Assembly (NCBI GenBank): GCA_023664455.1
Contig: JAMPFM010000021.1
Span: 1-44,445 of the forward strand
DNA length: 44,445 nt
DNA from: Blautia sp.
GTDB lineage: Bacteria > Bacillota > Clostridia > Lachnospirales > Lachnospiraceae
Direction of reading: 5' to 3'
Part shown: positions 16,169-25,092 of the stretch, piece by piece
Position numbering within the stretch: the first letter of the stretch is position 1
Layout of the letters: the number at the start of each line of letters is the position of its first letter
The notes under the pieces: model-generated
What the model was told of the DNA's origin: nothing
What the model saw: only the letters and a program-made list of their open reading frames with translations
The model's database searches: none
Position numbers and translations under genes: made by a program

Positions 16169-18118
16169 TTATCTGCGTACTTTTTTATAGACTGCCAACG
16201 TTTCCTGGATAATGTCTTCCCAGTTATATTTCTGACAGATAAAATCGCTGCTCTGCCTCTTATATTCTTCTACGACTTCCGGGTGTTGTAATAGGTATTC
16301 CAGTTTCACCCGCAAATCCTTGACGTCGCTTTTTACAAAGGTTAACGCCTTATCTTCCACCACTTCCGTATTCTCGCAGATATCGCTGACTAAGCAGCAG
16401 CGTCCGTAACTCATGGCCTCTAAAAGCCCCACCGACATGCCTTCCACATCACTTGGAAGGATGAAAGCATAGGCATTGGAATACAGCTCTTCCAGCGCTT
16501 GCCCCTGCACGAAATCTGTCATGATGATTCGTTTATCTTTCGCCGCCATAGCGTGTACCATATCCATATATTCGACTGCCTGGCTGTTTCCGCCGGCAAT
16601 CACAAGTTTCTTATCCGTATCGATTTCCCGGAATGCTTCAATCAGATAGTGCACGCCTTTCTCCGGTACGATTCTCGCCAGATAAAGAAAATAGCCGTCT
16701 TCTTTCAGCTCGTATTTTTCCGTAATTAACTCTGCAGGTTTACGCTCTGGCTTCTCTACCGCATTCGGGATAAAAGTCGTTTCCCTGCCGTAAGTATCCC
16801 TGAAATACTGTTGTACGTTCTTGGATAATACAATGATTTCGTCCGCATATTTTACCGCCATCTTTTCCCCAAACTTGATGACGCCGGAGGCAAAATTCCC
16901 CCACTTTGCCCGCTGCCAGTCCAGACCATGAACCGTGACGACGATTCTCTTTCCAAGCAGTTTCGGTATCCAGAGTACCGCGCAGGGACCCTCTGCATGA
17001 TAATGCATGACGTCGTAAGACCGAAACACTGCCTGGATTGTCGCCAGAAAAGAATAGACGATGGCATTTAATTTACTGCTGCGGAAAGTCGGGACGATGC
17101 GGATTCTGACCTTTTTATAATATTTCCTATCTCCGCGTCCATATTCCTCATCATATTTCTTGCCCGACACATGATGCCCGTAGCGATTGTAGGCATCTAC
17201 TTGATGCCCCAGCGCGGCAAGTCTGACGGAAAGCTGCTCCACGATGATTTCCACGCCACCCTCTCTTGAGGGTATCCGCTTATGGCCAATCATAGCAATC
17301 CGCAAACGCTTCCCACCATTTGGGGTGTGTCCGGCTTTTTTCTCTTTCGCAAGCGCCCTTCCTTCCCGGTAAGTATGGTAGAGAAAGGCAAAATTCGTAC
17401 TCAGATACCGGGGTATCATCCGTTTCGGATCTTGGAAAATACGATACACCCACTCTAAACAGAGTTTCTGCATCCACATCGGCGCCCGCTTTACCGTTCC
17501 GCCGAGAAAATCAAAGGCAGCTCCTACGCCAATCATGAGCCCATTTATTTTCTTCCGATGCCGGTACATCCAGATTTCCTGCTTGGGCGCACCCAGCGCC
17601 ACCCAGACAAAATCCGGTTTTGCCGCATTGATTTGTTCGATAATCCGCTCGTCTTCTTCTGGCGTCATTTCCCTATAGGGCGGCGAATACATGCCCACAA
17701 TCTGCAGATCGGGGAAATCTCTTTGCAGGGAGTTGCGCAGCGCCTCTAGCGTCGTTTCTGAGCCGCCGTAAAAATAATGGGTGTAGCCCCGCTCCTTGGA
17801 CAATTTGAAAATTTCCGGCATTAAATCGGGACCAGGCACCCTCTTTGCGTCCTTATACCCTCTGGCGCGGCTGACAATCGAAAGCGGCTGTCCGTCCGGT
17901 AGCGCCATCGCGGCGCTATTCTGAATTTTCCGGTAATTTTTATCCCGATACGCCATGACGGTTGTATGCACATTAGAAACACAGATATAGTTTCCCCGCA
18001 GTTTCTCAAGATGTTTCGTAATATAAGCTACCGTTTTGTCCATATCCGTCACATTGATATTGGTTTTCAGAATCGGACAATAACGTAATTCCCTCTCAAA
18101 CGTCTTTTCTTTTTTCAT
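16169..18118 (-). CDS. Fused GT26 (WecB/TagA/CpsF) and GT4 glycosyltransferase
   Basis: A 649-aa two-domain protein. Residues ~15-250 are a GT26 domain: LPDGQP with the likely catalytic Asp 75, YFYGGS near 116, WVALGAPKQE at 172-181 and GVGAAFDFLGG at 197-207. Residues ~270-649 are a GT4 enzyme: RIAMIGHKRIPSREGGVE, VTVHGLDWQRAKW near 390, YLARIVPEKG near 480 and EGMSVGLLEAM in the donor site. GT26 members usually transfer N-acetylmannosaminuronic acid, N-acetylmannosamine or glucose onto a lipid-linked acceptor. Fusion would couple two successive additions. AAGGA lies seven bases before the ATG. Usual GT26 proteins end near 250 residues, so the fusion is clear from length. Confidence 0.9.
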   Translation of the reverse strand: MKKEKTFERELRYCPILKTNINVTDMDKTVAYITKHLEKLRGNYICVSNVHTTVMAYRDKNYRKIQNSAAMALPDGQPLSIVSRARGYKDAKRVPGPDLMPEIFKLSKERGYTHYFYGGSETTLEALRNSLQRDFPDLQIVGMYSPPYREMTPEEDERIIEQINAAKPDFVWVALGAPKQEIWMYRHRKKINGLMIGVGAAFDFLGGTVKRAPMWMQKLCLEWVYRIFQDPKRMIPRYLSTNFAFLYHTYREGRALAKEKKAGHTPNGGKRLRIAMIGHKRIPSREGGVEIIVEQLSVRLAALGHQVDAYNRYGHHVSGKKYDEEYGRGDRKYYKKVRIRIVPTFRSSKLNAIVYSFLATIQAVFRSYDVMHYHAEGPCAVLWIPKLLGKRIVVTVHGLDWQRAKWGNFASGVIKFGEKMAVKYADEIIVLSKNVQQYFRDTYGRETTFIPNAVEKPERKPAELITEKYELKEDGYFLYLARIVPEKGVHYLIEAFREIDTDKKLVIAGGNSQAVEYMDMVHAMAAKDKRIIMTDFVQGQALEELYSNAYAFILPSDVEGMSVGLLEAMSYGRCCLVSDICENTEVVEDKALTFVKSDVKDLRVKLEYLLQHPEVVEEYKRQSSDFICQKYNWEDIIQETLAVYKKVRR

Positions 18119-18135
18119 ACCCGCTTCCTTCTCCC

Positions 18136-18221
18136 TAATTCCCTGATTACTTTTCCTGATTGCTCTTCCTAATTACTATCTCTGATTGCTTTCCCTAATT
18201 ACTCTTCCTGATTACTTTCCC
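18136..18221. repeat. Six 13-bp tandem repeats across a stop codon
   Basis: On the plus strand the units start at 18144, 18157, 18170, 18183, 18196 and 18209, with a partial one at 18136. The consensus is TRATTRCTYTTCC. Units tend to alternate TGATT and TAATT. The array covers the last codons and stop (18199-18201) of the polymerase gene and fills the spacer up to the ribosome site of the next gene. The period is not a multiple of three. Confidence 0.85.
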
Positions 18222-19830
18222 TGCGCGTTTCCACATAACTGTCTTTATCCATAAGCAGCATCGTCCCCGCTCCCAGCAAATATCCAATCAGCCCGCCAAG
18301 CAGCACACTGCCCACATAGTAACGCGCGCTTTCCAGGCGGACGGCTTTGCCTTCCACTACCTGCATCGGCGTGTCCGCATCTTGGTAATTCATGATGCGA
18401 TAGCCGTCATAATCCGAATCGTCTTCCCTTTCTAGATAAACAGAATTTTTATCCTGCCAGTCCGCATACCTTCTCGGTATTACATACCCTTTGGGCTCCG
18501 TATATGCCAGGGCGCAGATTACCATGCCAAGCAGCGCGCCTCCTGCTATCGCCACCAGAATCTGTCTGCGACGCCGGCGCCAGATATCTTCCATCATCCT
18601 CAAAATCTGCTCCGCCAAATCCGTCTGCTTTGTAATCCACAGCAGCAATTTTTCAAACAATGTTCCTGCCTTTTGCATACTCCCGGCGCGTCCTGCAAGC
18701 GTCAGCAGACCATACTCTTCCTCGCCTTCTTTTTGCCTGTAAAGCAGCTCGCCTAAGAAAAGCAGCGTGATATTTTTAAAAGAAGTATTGAACAACAGCG
18801 GCTCCGTCAGTCCCGCTCCCAAGAAGCAGAGAATCATGATAAGCTCTCTTATCTTCTGTTTCCTGCAATAATCCGCCACCAGCGCCAGATACGCCGCCAT
18901 CAGCAGCATAAAGGGAATGACGCCATAATGGATAAACGCAAATACATAGGAACTATCTATCGACAAATAATACTTTTTCTCGGCAAGATAGGACATCTTC
19001 ACACCAAAAAAGCTGATGCATTCTGGCTCCAGAAAAAGGCTTGCCGTCTTAATTCTCGTATTCACAAGCAGATTCAGTTTCTGCACAATCTCACTCTGGG
19101 AATGGGCAAACAGAAACGGCAGCACAAAAGAACAAAGAAGAATTGCGGGTAACACCAGCTGCACCGCACATTTTTCCAGCCAGTTAAATTTCGGTCTCAT
19201 CCGCACATAAAGCCCACCGCATAATAACAGTGTGACGATACCGAAGCCGGTATAGCTGACCGAATAGAAAAATACCAGCGCATTGCCTATCATCAACAAC
19301 AGAAAATGCCTGAAACGATAACGCTCCGCCAGCTCATAAAGGATAAAAGCACACAAAGCAAAATAGGTAATATGAAACGTATTGGGATGGGTAAAACCAA
19401 AACTCCACCGGAAAATGTATCCCAGCCACATCTTCTGGGAAACCCGGTATACCGTATGCTCTATCTGGGTAAAATAAACGGTGCACAAAACAATGGCACA
19501 CAAAGACCATATCCACAGCCCCAGCCGGAATACTTTTTCCAAAGAGATATGTTTCATCCCCAATATCGTAAACATAACAAAAAGAATGCCGATTTCCCTG
19601 GACTCATAATAAACAATCGCCGTAAGGAGCAGCAAGAGAATCTGCACTGCCCATTGCCGCCTCGTATAAGAAGAAATCAGGATTTTCACCAATCCGCAAA
19701 ACAGCGCGGGAACAACAAGCAGTGTAAACAATTTCTGCCCCTCATAAAGTCCCAGCCCCTTTGTCACGGATAATATAATGAAAAATGCAAAATAGAAAAA
19801 TTCTTCTGTTGTTATTTTTTTAACATTCAT
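18199..19830 (-). CDS. Wzy-like polysaccharide polymerase with two-helix C-terminal extension
   Basis: A 543-aa membrane protein with about ten helices in residues 10-400. GFTHPN at 145-150 matches the HPN motif often seen in Firmicutes Wzy/EpsK polymerases, followed by a large outer loop around 260-310. Wzy proteins link repeat units outside the membrane. After a basic RRRRRQ patch near 418 comes an extra part: one helix (~424-445), a 60-residue acidic outer segment (EREDDSDYD) and another helix (~508-528). This layout recalls a miniature Wzz chain-length regulator, but I see no Wzz signature. The ATG at 19830 has AAAGG seven bases upstream; the longer frame from 19926 overlaps the previous gene. 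Confidence 0.75.
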   Translation of the reverse strand: MNVKKITTEEFFYFAFFIILSVTKGLGLYEGQKLFTLLVVPALFCGLVKILISSYTRRQWAVQILLLLLTAIVYYESREIGILFVMFTILGMKHISLEKVFRLGLWIWSLCAIVLCTVYFTQIEHTVYRVSQKMWLGYIFRWSFGFTHPNTFHITYFALCAFILYELAERYRFRHFLLLMIGNALVFFYSVSYTGFGIVTLLLCGGLYVRMRPKFNWLEKCAVQLVLPAILLCSFVLPFLFAHSQSEIVQKLNLLVNTRIKTASLFLEPECISFFGVKMSYLAEKKYYLSIDSSYVFAFIHYGVIPFMLLMAAYLALVADYCRKQKIRELIMILCFLGAGLTEPLLFNTSFKNITLLFLGELLYRQKEGEEEYGLLTLAGRAGSMQKAGTLFEKLLLWITKQTDLAEQILRMMEDIWRRRRRQILVAIAGGALLGMVICALAYTEPKGYVIPRRYADWQDKNSVYLEREDDSDYDGYRIMNYQDADTPMQVVEGKAVRLESARYYVGSVLLGGLIGYLLGAGTMLLMDKDSYVETRRESNQEE

Positions 19831-19880
19831 GCTCTGACCTTTCCACAAGTCTGCCATTTCCGCCGCCGTCTTGCGATTCC

Positions 19881-20807
19881 TTACAATACTTTTCCCTGCG
19901 GCGTCAGCAGTGTCCATCCTGTCCAATATTCTTTCATCTGCTCCGGTATGCAGACCTGATTGTTCCGGTGCAGGGACGGTCGTATCATAATCTTGGACGC
20001 ATAAGGATTCAGCCTTGCCCCCCAGAAGCTAAACGTACTGTTCGCGCAGATATTATGTTTGCAGTGGCTCATCAGCATCATATCATAGAAGCTGTCCTTG
20101 CCCTGATTCCAGTCGATTACCTCATAAGCGTCTTCCCCATACTGCTCCTTCACATACGGGATATCGTCGGAAAAGAAGAAAAATTTCGCCTCTGGAAAAG
20201 TTTCCCTCAACAGCGCAATCGCCGCATGATAATAATCTTTCGTACAGATACCGCCATACAGGGCGCGGTTTGTGCCTTCCAGATAATCTCCCCTGCGGAC
20301 ATGGACGCTGACGGATTCCGTCTCCTGCATTTTATGAATCATAGCTTTATTCTTCTCAGAAACGTCTGCATGGTCGCTCTTGGGAAAACGGATTTCACTG
20401 CGCAGACGCTCTAGGATATCCGCATAATATTTTTCACACGCCCAATGGCCTGACAAGTATTTGTCCGTAAAATCAAATACCTGCTCATGATACATGTCGC
20501 TTTCTAAGAAGCAAGGTGATGACGCAGGTGTCAGTTTTCTTTTCAGTCTGGCGCCCAGAGACTCTTTTTCATCCCACAATCTGCCCAGCACGCTTCTGAT
20601 TTCTTCTGGCCTTGCCGCACGATAGGAAATGCCTTCCAGATAATCCAGCTCCAATTCCCTTTTTGCCAGAACCTGTGACTGCGTCTCCTCATTTTCAAAC
20701 CAGAAAATATCCATCCTGACGTCCTTGCCCATGCTTTCCAGTTTCTTATACAGCGCATATTGCTGTAGCTGATTTCCCAGCCCGCCCATACTTCTGATGA
20801 TAATCAT
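19881..20807 (-). CDS. GT11 family glycosyltransferase (alpha-1,2-fucosyltransferase type), copy 2
   Basis: A 308-aa GT11 enzyme with the N-terminal GGLGNQLQQYALY nucleotide-binding loop and HVRRGDY at residues 169-175, the GDP-fucose site. Later motifs are FFFFSDDIPYVK near 208 and MLMSHCKHNICANSTFSFWGA near 245-265, both conserved in the family. Its N-terminus is very close to the GT11 at 40331-41239, so the two are recent paralogues. GGGAG stands eight bases before the ATG. Fucose donor use is known for many GT11 members and is inferred here. Confidence 0.9.
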   Translation of the reverse strand: MIIIRSMGGLGNQLQQYALYKKLESMGKDVRMDIFWFENEETQSQVLAKRELELDYLEGISYRAARPEEIRSVLGRLWDEKESLGARLKRKLTPASSPCFLESDMYHEQVFDFTDKYLSGHWACEKYYADILERLRSEIRFPKSDHADVSEKNKAMIHKMQETESVSVHVRRGDYLEGTNRALYGGICTKDYYHAAIALLRETFPEAKFFFFSDDIPYVKEQYGEDAYEVIDWNQGKDSFYDMMLMSHCKHNICANSTFSFWGARLNPYASKIMIRPSLHRNNQVCIPEQMKEYWTGWTLLTPQGKVL

Positions 20808-20860
20808 ATTAATAACTCCCTTTTTCCTTTGCTTTATTCTTTTTTGTATGCCCTATTTTA

Positions 20861-22234
20861 TTATGAATAATATTCTTGATTTCCACTTTTCGGTTTGTCT
20901 GGAATTGTCATTTTTAGCTGTCCTGTGTCAATCATGGGATTAAGATAGTGCCTTCTAAAAAAGCTCCTGTCATTTATTTTAATATAATCCATGATTTCCC
21001 TTGCCGAATGCGGTTCTTTGCAAAAAGCAGTTATTATCTTTTTCACATCTTGGTCATTATCTTGGTCACTTTGACCAAGATACAAATCATTCCCGTCATG
21101 CAGTAATTTCAAATATTTATCACATGCCTTGCAAAGCACCATAATTCCAGATGCACTGATATTATATTCTGGCAAAGGACCATCATATTTTGCACATGCT
21201 TCTTTAATTTTTTCAAATCCCCGCCCCCATGCTTCAATCATGCCACTCATAAAAAATATATTTGCCAGTTTAGGGTTATATGGTTTGGAAGAATGTTTCT
21301 TAAACAGTTTATCCGCTGAATCTAAACCTTCCGGCATTTCTCCGTCATTCCAAATATAAATTTTATCTTCATACACGCTAATCTGTATCGGATTGCAGCT
21401 GCTGTAATCCTTATGAACAATGGCATTTAATAAAATCTCACGAAATGCATCCTGATGAAACATAAACTGCTCTATTCTCTGGATTCCCTCATAGGTAATC
21501 AAAGCCTTCATGTATTTTGTATAAACCAAATCAACCGTTTTATCCACTTGCTCAATCAAAGACCCATGCACCTCATCCTGATATTTCAAATCTGCATCTG
21601 ACTGTGCAAAATAGCCTATTTTTACATATGCTCCCGTAACCCATTTCTCCGGGTCTTTGTAAAAAGCAAGCATTGCAGCCCTAATTAAATAATTATCCTC
21701 ATCAAACAAGTGTAGATTGTCTAGTAAAATAGAATCTTCCACTCTTGTTTCCTCTGGCGTCAGTCTGCCACGCCTTACCGCTTTTTCCTTAAACAGTTCT
21801 ATCGCTTCCGTCCTTAAATCCTCAACCCTTAATTTAGGAATCGGCATACCGTCCCATGTTCTGCCTTGCGATTTCAGAATTGCTTTATCCAATTCTTTTC
21901 CGGTTATCGTCCTCATGGTACTGCCAGAACGATAAAAATATTTGCCATGATAGCTGATAAGTGAAGGGTACTTATCCACGATAATCTCAATATATTGCAG
22001 GTCATTTTCATACAGTAGGTTGACATCTGCCACAATACCCATTGTATCTGTAATCTTATTGGGAATCGTTTCCAGTAATTTTCTTCTGTCTTTATCATTG
22101 AGTCCAACAACCTCGCCATTATCATTCCTGCCAATATAAAGTGTTCCGCCATATGCATTCGCATACCCGCAAATCCACTCTAAGAACTCATCATGCCATG
22201 CTTCTTTCCATTCTATTGTTTGATGTTCTGGCAC
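20861..22234 (-). CDS. AlbA_2 (Schlafen-like) domain regulator, COG2865 type
   Basis: A 457-aa protein. Residues 1-110 are an AlbA_2 domain (EWKEAW, FLEWICGYANAYGGTLYIG, VVGLND). Residues ~240-345 have an ATPase-like fold common in this family, with REILLNAIVHKDY and the late MSGMIEAWGRGFEKI. The C-terminus is a winged-helix-like tail. Members are called putative transcriptional regulators and are frequent in accessory DNA. GTG at 22234 is chosen because AGGTGA lies five bases upstream and relatives begin MPEQQNIEWK; GTG at 22243 is less likely. The gene is more AT-rich than its neighbours and has no link to sugar chemistry, so it appears inserted between wzx and the GT11 gene. Confidence 0.85.
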   Translation of the reverse strand: MPEHQTIEWKEAWHDEFLEWICGYANAYGGTLYIGRNDNGEVVGLNDKDRRKLLETIPNKITDTMGIVADVNLLYENDLQYIEIIVDKYPSLISYHGKYFYRSGSTMRTITGKELDKAILKSQGRTWDGMPIPKLRVEDLRTEAIELFKEKAVRRGRLTPEETRVEDSILLDNLHLFDEDNYLIRAAMLAFYKDPEKWVTGAYVKIGYFAQSDADLKYQDEVHGSLIEQVDKTVDLVYTKYMKALITYEGIQRIEQFMFHQDAFREILLNAIVHKDYSSCNPIQISVYEDKIYIWNDGEMPEGLDSADKLFKKHSSKPYNPKLANIFFMSGMIEAWGRGFEKIKEACAKYDGPLPEYNISASGIMVLCKACDKYLKLLHDGNDLYLGQSDQDNDQDVKKIITAFCKEPHSAREIMDYIKINDRSFFRRHYLNPMIDTGQLKMTIPDKPKSGNQEYYS

Positions 22235-22294
22235 ATTCTTCACCTGCTTTCAATCGCCATACTCTTATTATCATTTATCTTTTTTTAACCTTAT

Positions 22295-23845
22295 CTATCT
22301 ATTTTTCCTGCGTCCAAGAAACGGCAGCTTCCCTGCCGCCAATGTCCATAGATACTGAAATTCCGCCGTTTTTCGGAATATCAGTACGAAAATAAGATGA
22401 TATACCACACTGACAAGCGCCGCCGCCAATAGGAAAGTCCATAGATTCACCTGCGAAAGCAGAATATTTTTCACTGGAACAAGCAGCAGCGCAATGCCCG
22501 CAACCACGCAGATATATTTAAGGGAATCCTTGAAATATTCCCATGCGCTTCTGCCAAAACAATCCCTGTAAATGATAAATGGCCGGACCAGATTGGCGAT
22601 GATACCGGAAATCACCGTGCCCACATAGACTCCCGCAAGCCCTATCCATTTCGCGGCGATAATGGAAACTACCAGATTCACGCCGCCCTGTATAAACGCC
22701 AGATATTTGTCCTGGCTGAAAATCCCCGCTGCCGTCTTAAAATTAAACAGCACAATCCTGCTGCCCTTTAGATAAAAATCCACCAGAATCAAGGTTAAAA
22801 TTCCCTGTCCTAACGCCCAGCTCTTATCCAGATAAATCCCCGCTATGAAAGGCGTCAGCAGCAGCCAGAATCCTACGGCGGCAAACCCGTACATCCAGCA
22901 GGCGAAGAAACGATAGACTTTAAACAGCCGCAACTGCTTTTCCCTGGATTCCGTCGCCACCAGATTGCCGAAACTGGCAATGGCGGAGTCAAAAATAATG
23001 TTTACGAAATTTGCCGCATAGGTAATGATCTTGTTATAGTTAGACACAAGCCCCACCGCGTCTAAGTCCACCATCGCGGAAATAATAATGCTGTCCGTGG
23101 AAAGTCTTGCCGCATCGCCGATTTTATGCAGCATCTGCGCCTTCGTCTTCTCGGCAATCGCCGCTGTCTCTTCCTTCTCTAACTTCTGCACCTGCTTCTC
23201 TTTCAGATAAGGATAGAGCCGGTTGAGATAGAAACTGGCAAAAATTTTCTGTATAAGCTCTATGGCGGCGCGCGTCAGCAGATACAACAGAAAATTTTCC
23301 GTCACCCATAACACCACAATCTGCACGAGACTTGTTATGATTTTGGTAATCGTCGTAATATTGGTCTGAATATAATTTTTTTGTTCCGCATTGGCAAGAC
23401 TGTATTTATAAGCCACGAAATAAGTGCTGACCGTATTAAACAGAAACACCAGATAGTAAATCGTCAGACTCTCTATCGAAATGCTTCCTCTTTTTTCCTC
23501 TGAAATAATATAGGGCAAAAAAGGGGTCAGAATCAACCCGATTACGGCGACAAGTCCCGCAATGCAGCGGTACGCCTTTTTATAAAACAGCATATAGGAT
23601 TTAATTTTTTCCCGATTCTGCTCGGCGACAGGCTTGTACAGGCTGTAATTTAACGCTGCGCCAACGCCTAGCTCCGCCAGCGACAAAATACCGAGAATAT
23701 CCGTATAGAGACTGTCAATACCAAGCAGCGTCCGTCCTAACACCCGGATAAAAACTTTTACCTGGATAAATCCGATTATGAGAATTATAAAATTACTGAT
23801 AACGCCGAAAAAAATATTTTTTTCGGTCTGCCGCACTCTACCCAT
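22295..23845 (-). CDS. wzx: Wzx-type polysaccharide flippase
   Basis: A 516-aa protein with about 12-14 membrane helices spread over its whole length, basic cytoplasmic loops and no catalytic motif, as in the MOP/MATE-like Wzx family. The N-terminal NIFFGVISNFIILIIGFIQVKVFIR-type helix and the LLGIDSLYTDILGILSLAELGVG segment (residues ~40-60) are typical of Firmicutes EPS flippases. It would move undecaprenyl-linked repeat units across the membrane. It is one of three flippase candidates here; the others are ABC exporters. A GAGGAAAG stretch lies about 13 bases before the ATG. Confidence 0.88.
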   Translation of the reverse strand: MGRVRQTEKNIFFGVISNFIILIIGFIQVKVFIRVLGRTLLGIDSLYTDILGILSLAELGVGAALNYSLYKPVAEQNREKIKSYMLFYKKAYRCIAGLVAVIGLILTPFLPYIISEEKRGSISIESLTIYYLVFLFNTVSTYFVAYKYSLANAEQKNYIQTNITTITKIITSLVQIVVLWVTENFLLYLLTRAAIELIQKIFASFYLNRLYPYLKEKQVQKLEKEETAAIAEKTKAQMLHKIGDAARLSTDSIIISAMVDLDAVGLVSNYNKIITYAANFVNIIFDSAIASFGNLVATESREKQLRLFKVYRFFACWMYGFAAVGFWLLLTPFIAGIYLDKSWALGQGILTLILVDFYLKGSRIVLFNFKTAAGIFSQDKYLAFIQGGVNLVVSIIAAKWIGLAGVYVGTVISGIIANLVRPFIIYRDCFGRSAWEYFKDSLKYICVVAGIALLLVPVKNILLSQVNLWTFLLAAALVSVVYHLIFVLIFRKTAEFQYLWTLAAGKLPFLGRRKNR

Positions 23846-23868
23846 CCGCTTTTATCTCTTTCCTCAAC

Positions 23869-25068
23869 CTATGAAACGCCGTTTTCCCCTGTTGTCACCC
23901 GCTCCCAGATTTTGCGAAGCTCTTTCCCCGCCTCCGCAGCCTTGGCGCAATAGGCGGGTATCATCTGTTCCAATCTCTTACGCACATTGTCTTCTTCCTG
24001 CAGCAGCCATTCATACGCACCAATCAATGCTTCCGAATGCTGCAGGGTCTGGACGGGCAGCACATAATGTTCCTCACTTCCAAACAAATCTCTGGCAATG
24101 CCCCGCGCCTTGACAGAGTATCCCACTACCAGAGTCGGCACGCAGCTAGAATAAGCGGCAATGGTGGCATGGGTTCTTGCGCCAATGAACAGCCGGCACT
24201 TGGAAATCACATATTTTACCTGTCCGCAGGACATGTCCCCAAACAGCAGTACCCTTTCATTCTCCTCATACCCCTCGTATAACTGCGCCAGCGTCAGCCT
24301 GTCATCATTGTTTTTCCACATGACATGGGGAATCAAAGCGACACGACTGTCAGAATTTTGTAAAATAAAGTCAATTAACTTCCGGTAATTAGAAAGCGTA
24401 ATGCCTTCTTCTGTCTCATAGCGAAGAATCATCGGACTGATATTGATACCTATGGTCTTCCCTTCTACAAATCCCTCTGGCAGCGGTATCTCTTCCGCCT
24501 GTAAAGAAAAAGCCGGGTCTGGAAAAAGTTTCACATTCTGGATAATGCCAGCCTCTTTTAACGCCTGCTCTGTAATGGATTCCCGCGGCGTAATCAGCGT
24601 ATACCGTTTCATGTCCTCTATCATTTCAGGGTCTTTTAACAATTCCGGTTCGATGGAACAGCCCCATAAAACCGTTTCCGAACCGGCGCTATGAAAGGCA
24701 GCATTTGCCACAATCGCCTCTTTCTTAGAAATCTCATAGCAGTACATATCGCCGCCAATCGACACATACAGCGGCGAGCGGTTTTTGCCCAGCACGTCCC
24801 GGAAGCGGTATCTCATAAAAGATTCTTTATCGTGGAACAGCGCCCTCCACGCATAATACCAGACATGCGCAAAAAAATGTTCCGCAATTTTCCGCTCTTC
24901 CAGAATATCGCACAGAGGCGCCAGGGAATAAAATTTATCTTCTTTTTCACTGTTCGTCACAAGCAGCTTGGGAATATCCTCTATCATGTGGCAGGTGCTG
25001 TTTACAATTGCCTCGCAGCCATGATTCCCACTGCCGCCGTGCAGATACATTACCAATCGGTTATCCAT
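23869..25068 (-). CDS. Polysaccharide pyruvyl transferase family protein
   Basis: A 399-aa protein of the pyruvyl-transferase family (PF04230), which adds pyruvate ketals to sugars using phosphoenolpyruvate. It begins with the diagnostic YLHGGSGNHGCEA at residues 8-20. Further marks are SIGGDMYCY near 103, a WGCSIEP turn near 136, TPRES near 160 and a late FIGARTHATIAAYS near 295-308 with the conserved basic residues. No membrane segment is seen. It sits between wzx and a GT2 gene, so a pyruvylated and negatively charged glycan is likely. AAAGG is 12 bases before the ATG. Confidence 0.85.
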   Translation of the reverse strand: MDNRLVMYLHGGSGNHGCEAIVNSTCHMIEDIPKLLVTNSEKEDKFYSLAPLCDILEERKIAEHFFAHVWYYAWRALFHDKESFMRYRFRDVLGKNRSPLYVSIGGDMYCYEISKKEAIVANAAFHSAGSETVLWGCSIEPELLKDPEMIEDMKRYTLITPRESITEQALKEAGIIQNVKLFPDPAFSLQAEEIPLPEGFVEGKTIGINISPMILRYETEEGITLSNYRKLIDFILQNSDSRVALIPHVMWKNNDDRLTLAQLYEGYEENERVLLFGDMSCGQVKYVISKCRLFIGARTHATIAAYSSCVPTLVVGYSVKARGIARDLFGSEEHYVLPVQTLQHSEALIGAYEWLLQEEDNVRKRLEQMIPAYCAKAAEAGKELRKIWERVTTGENGVS

Positions 25069-25092
25069 GTTCTATCGACGCCTTTCTCTTGC

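Noticed and set aside
19968-20414. A 148-codon plus-strand open frame
   Set aside because: It lies wholly inside the GT11 gene, has no ribosome site and its product is low-complexity; it is a shadow frame.
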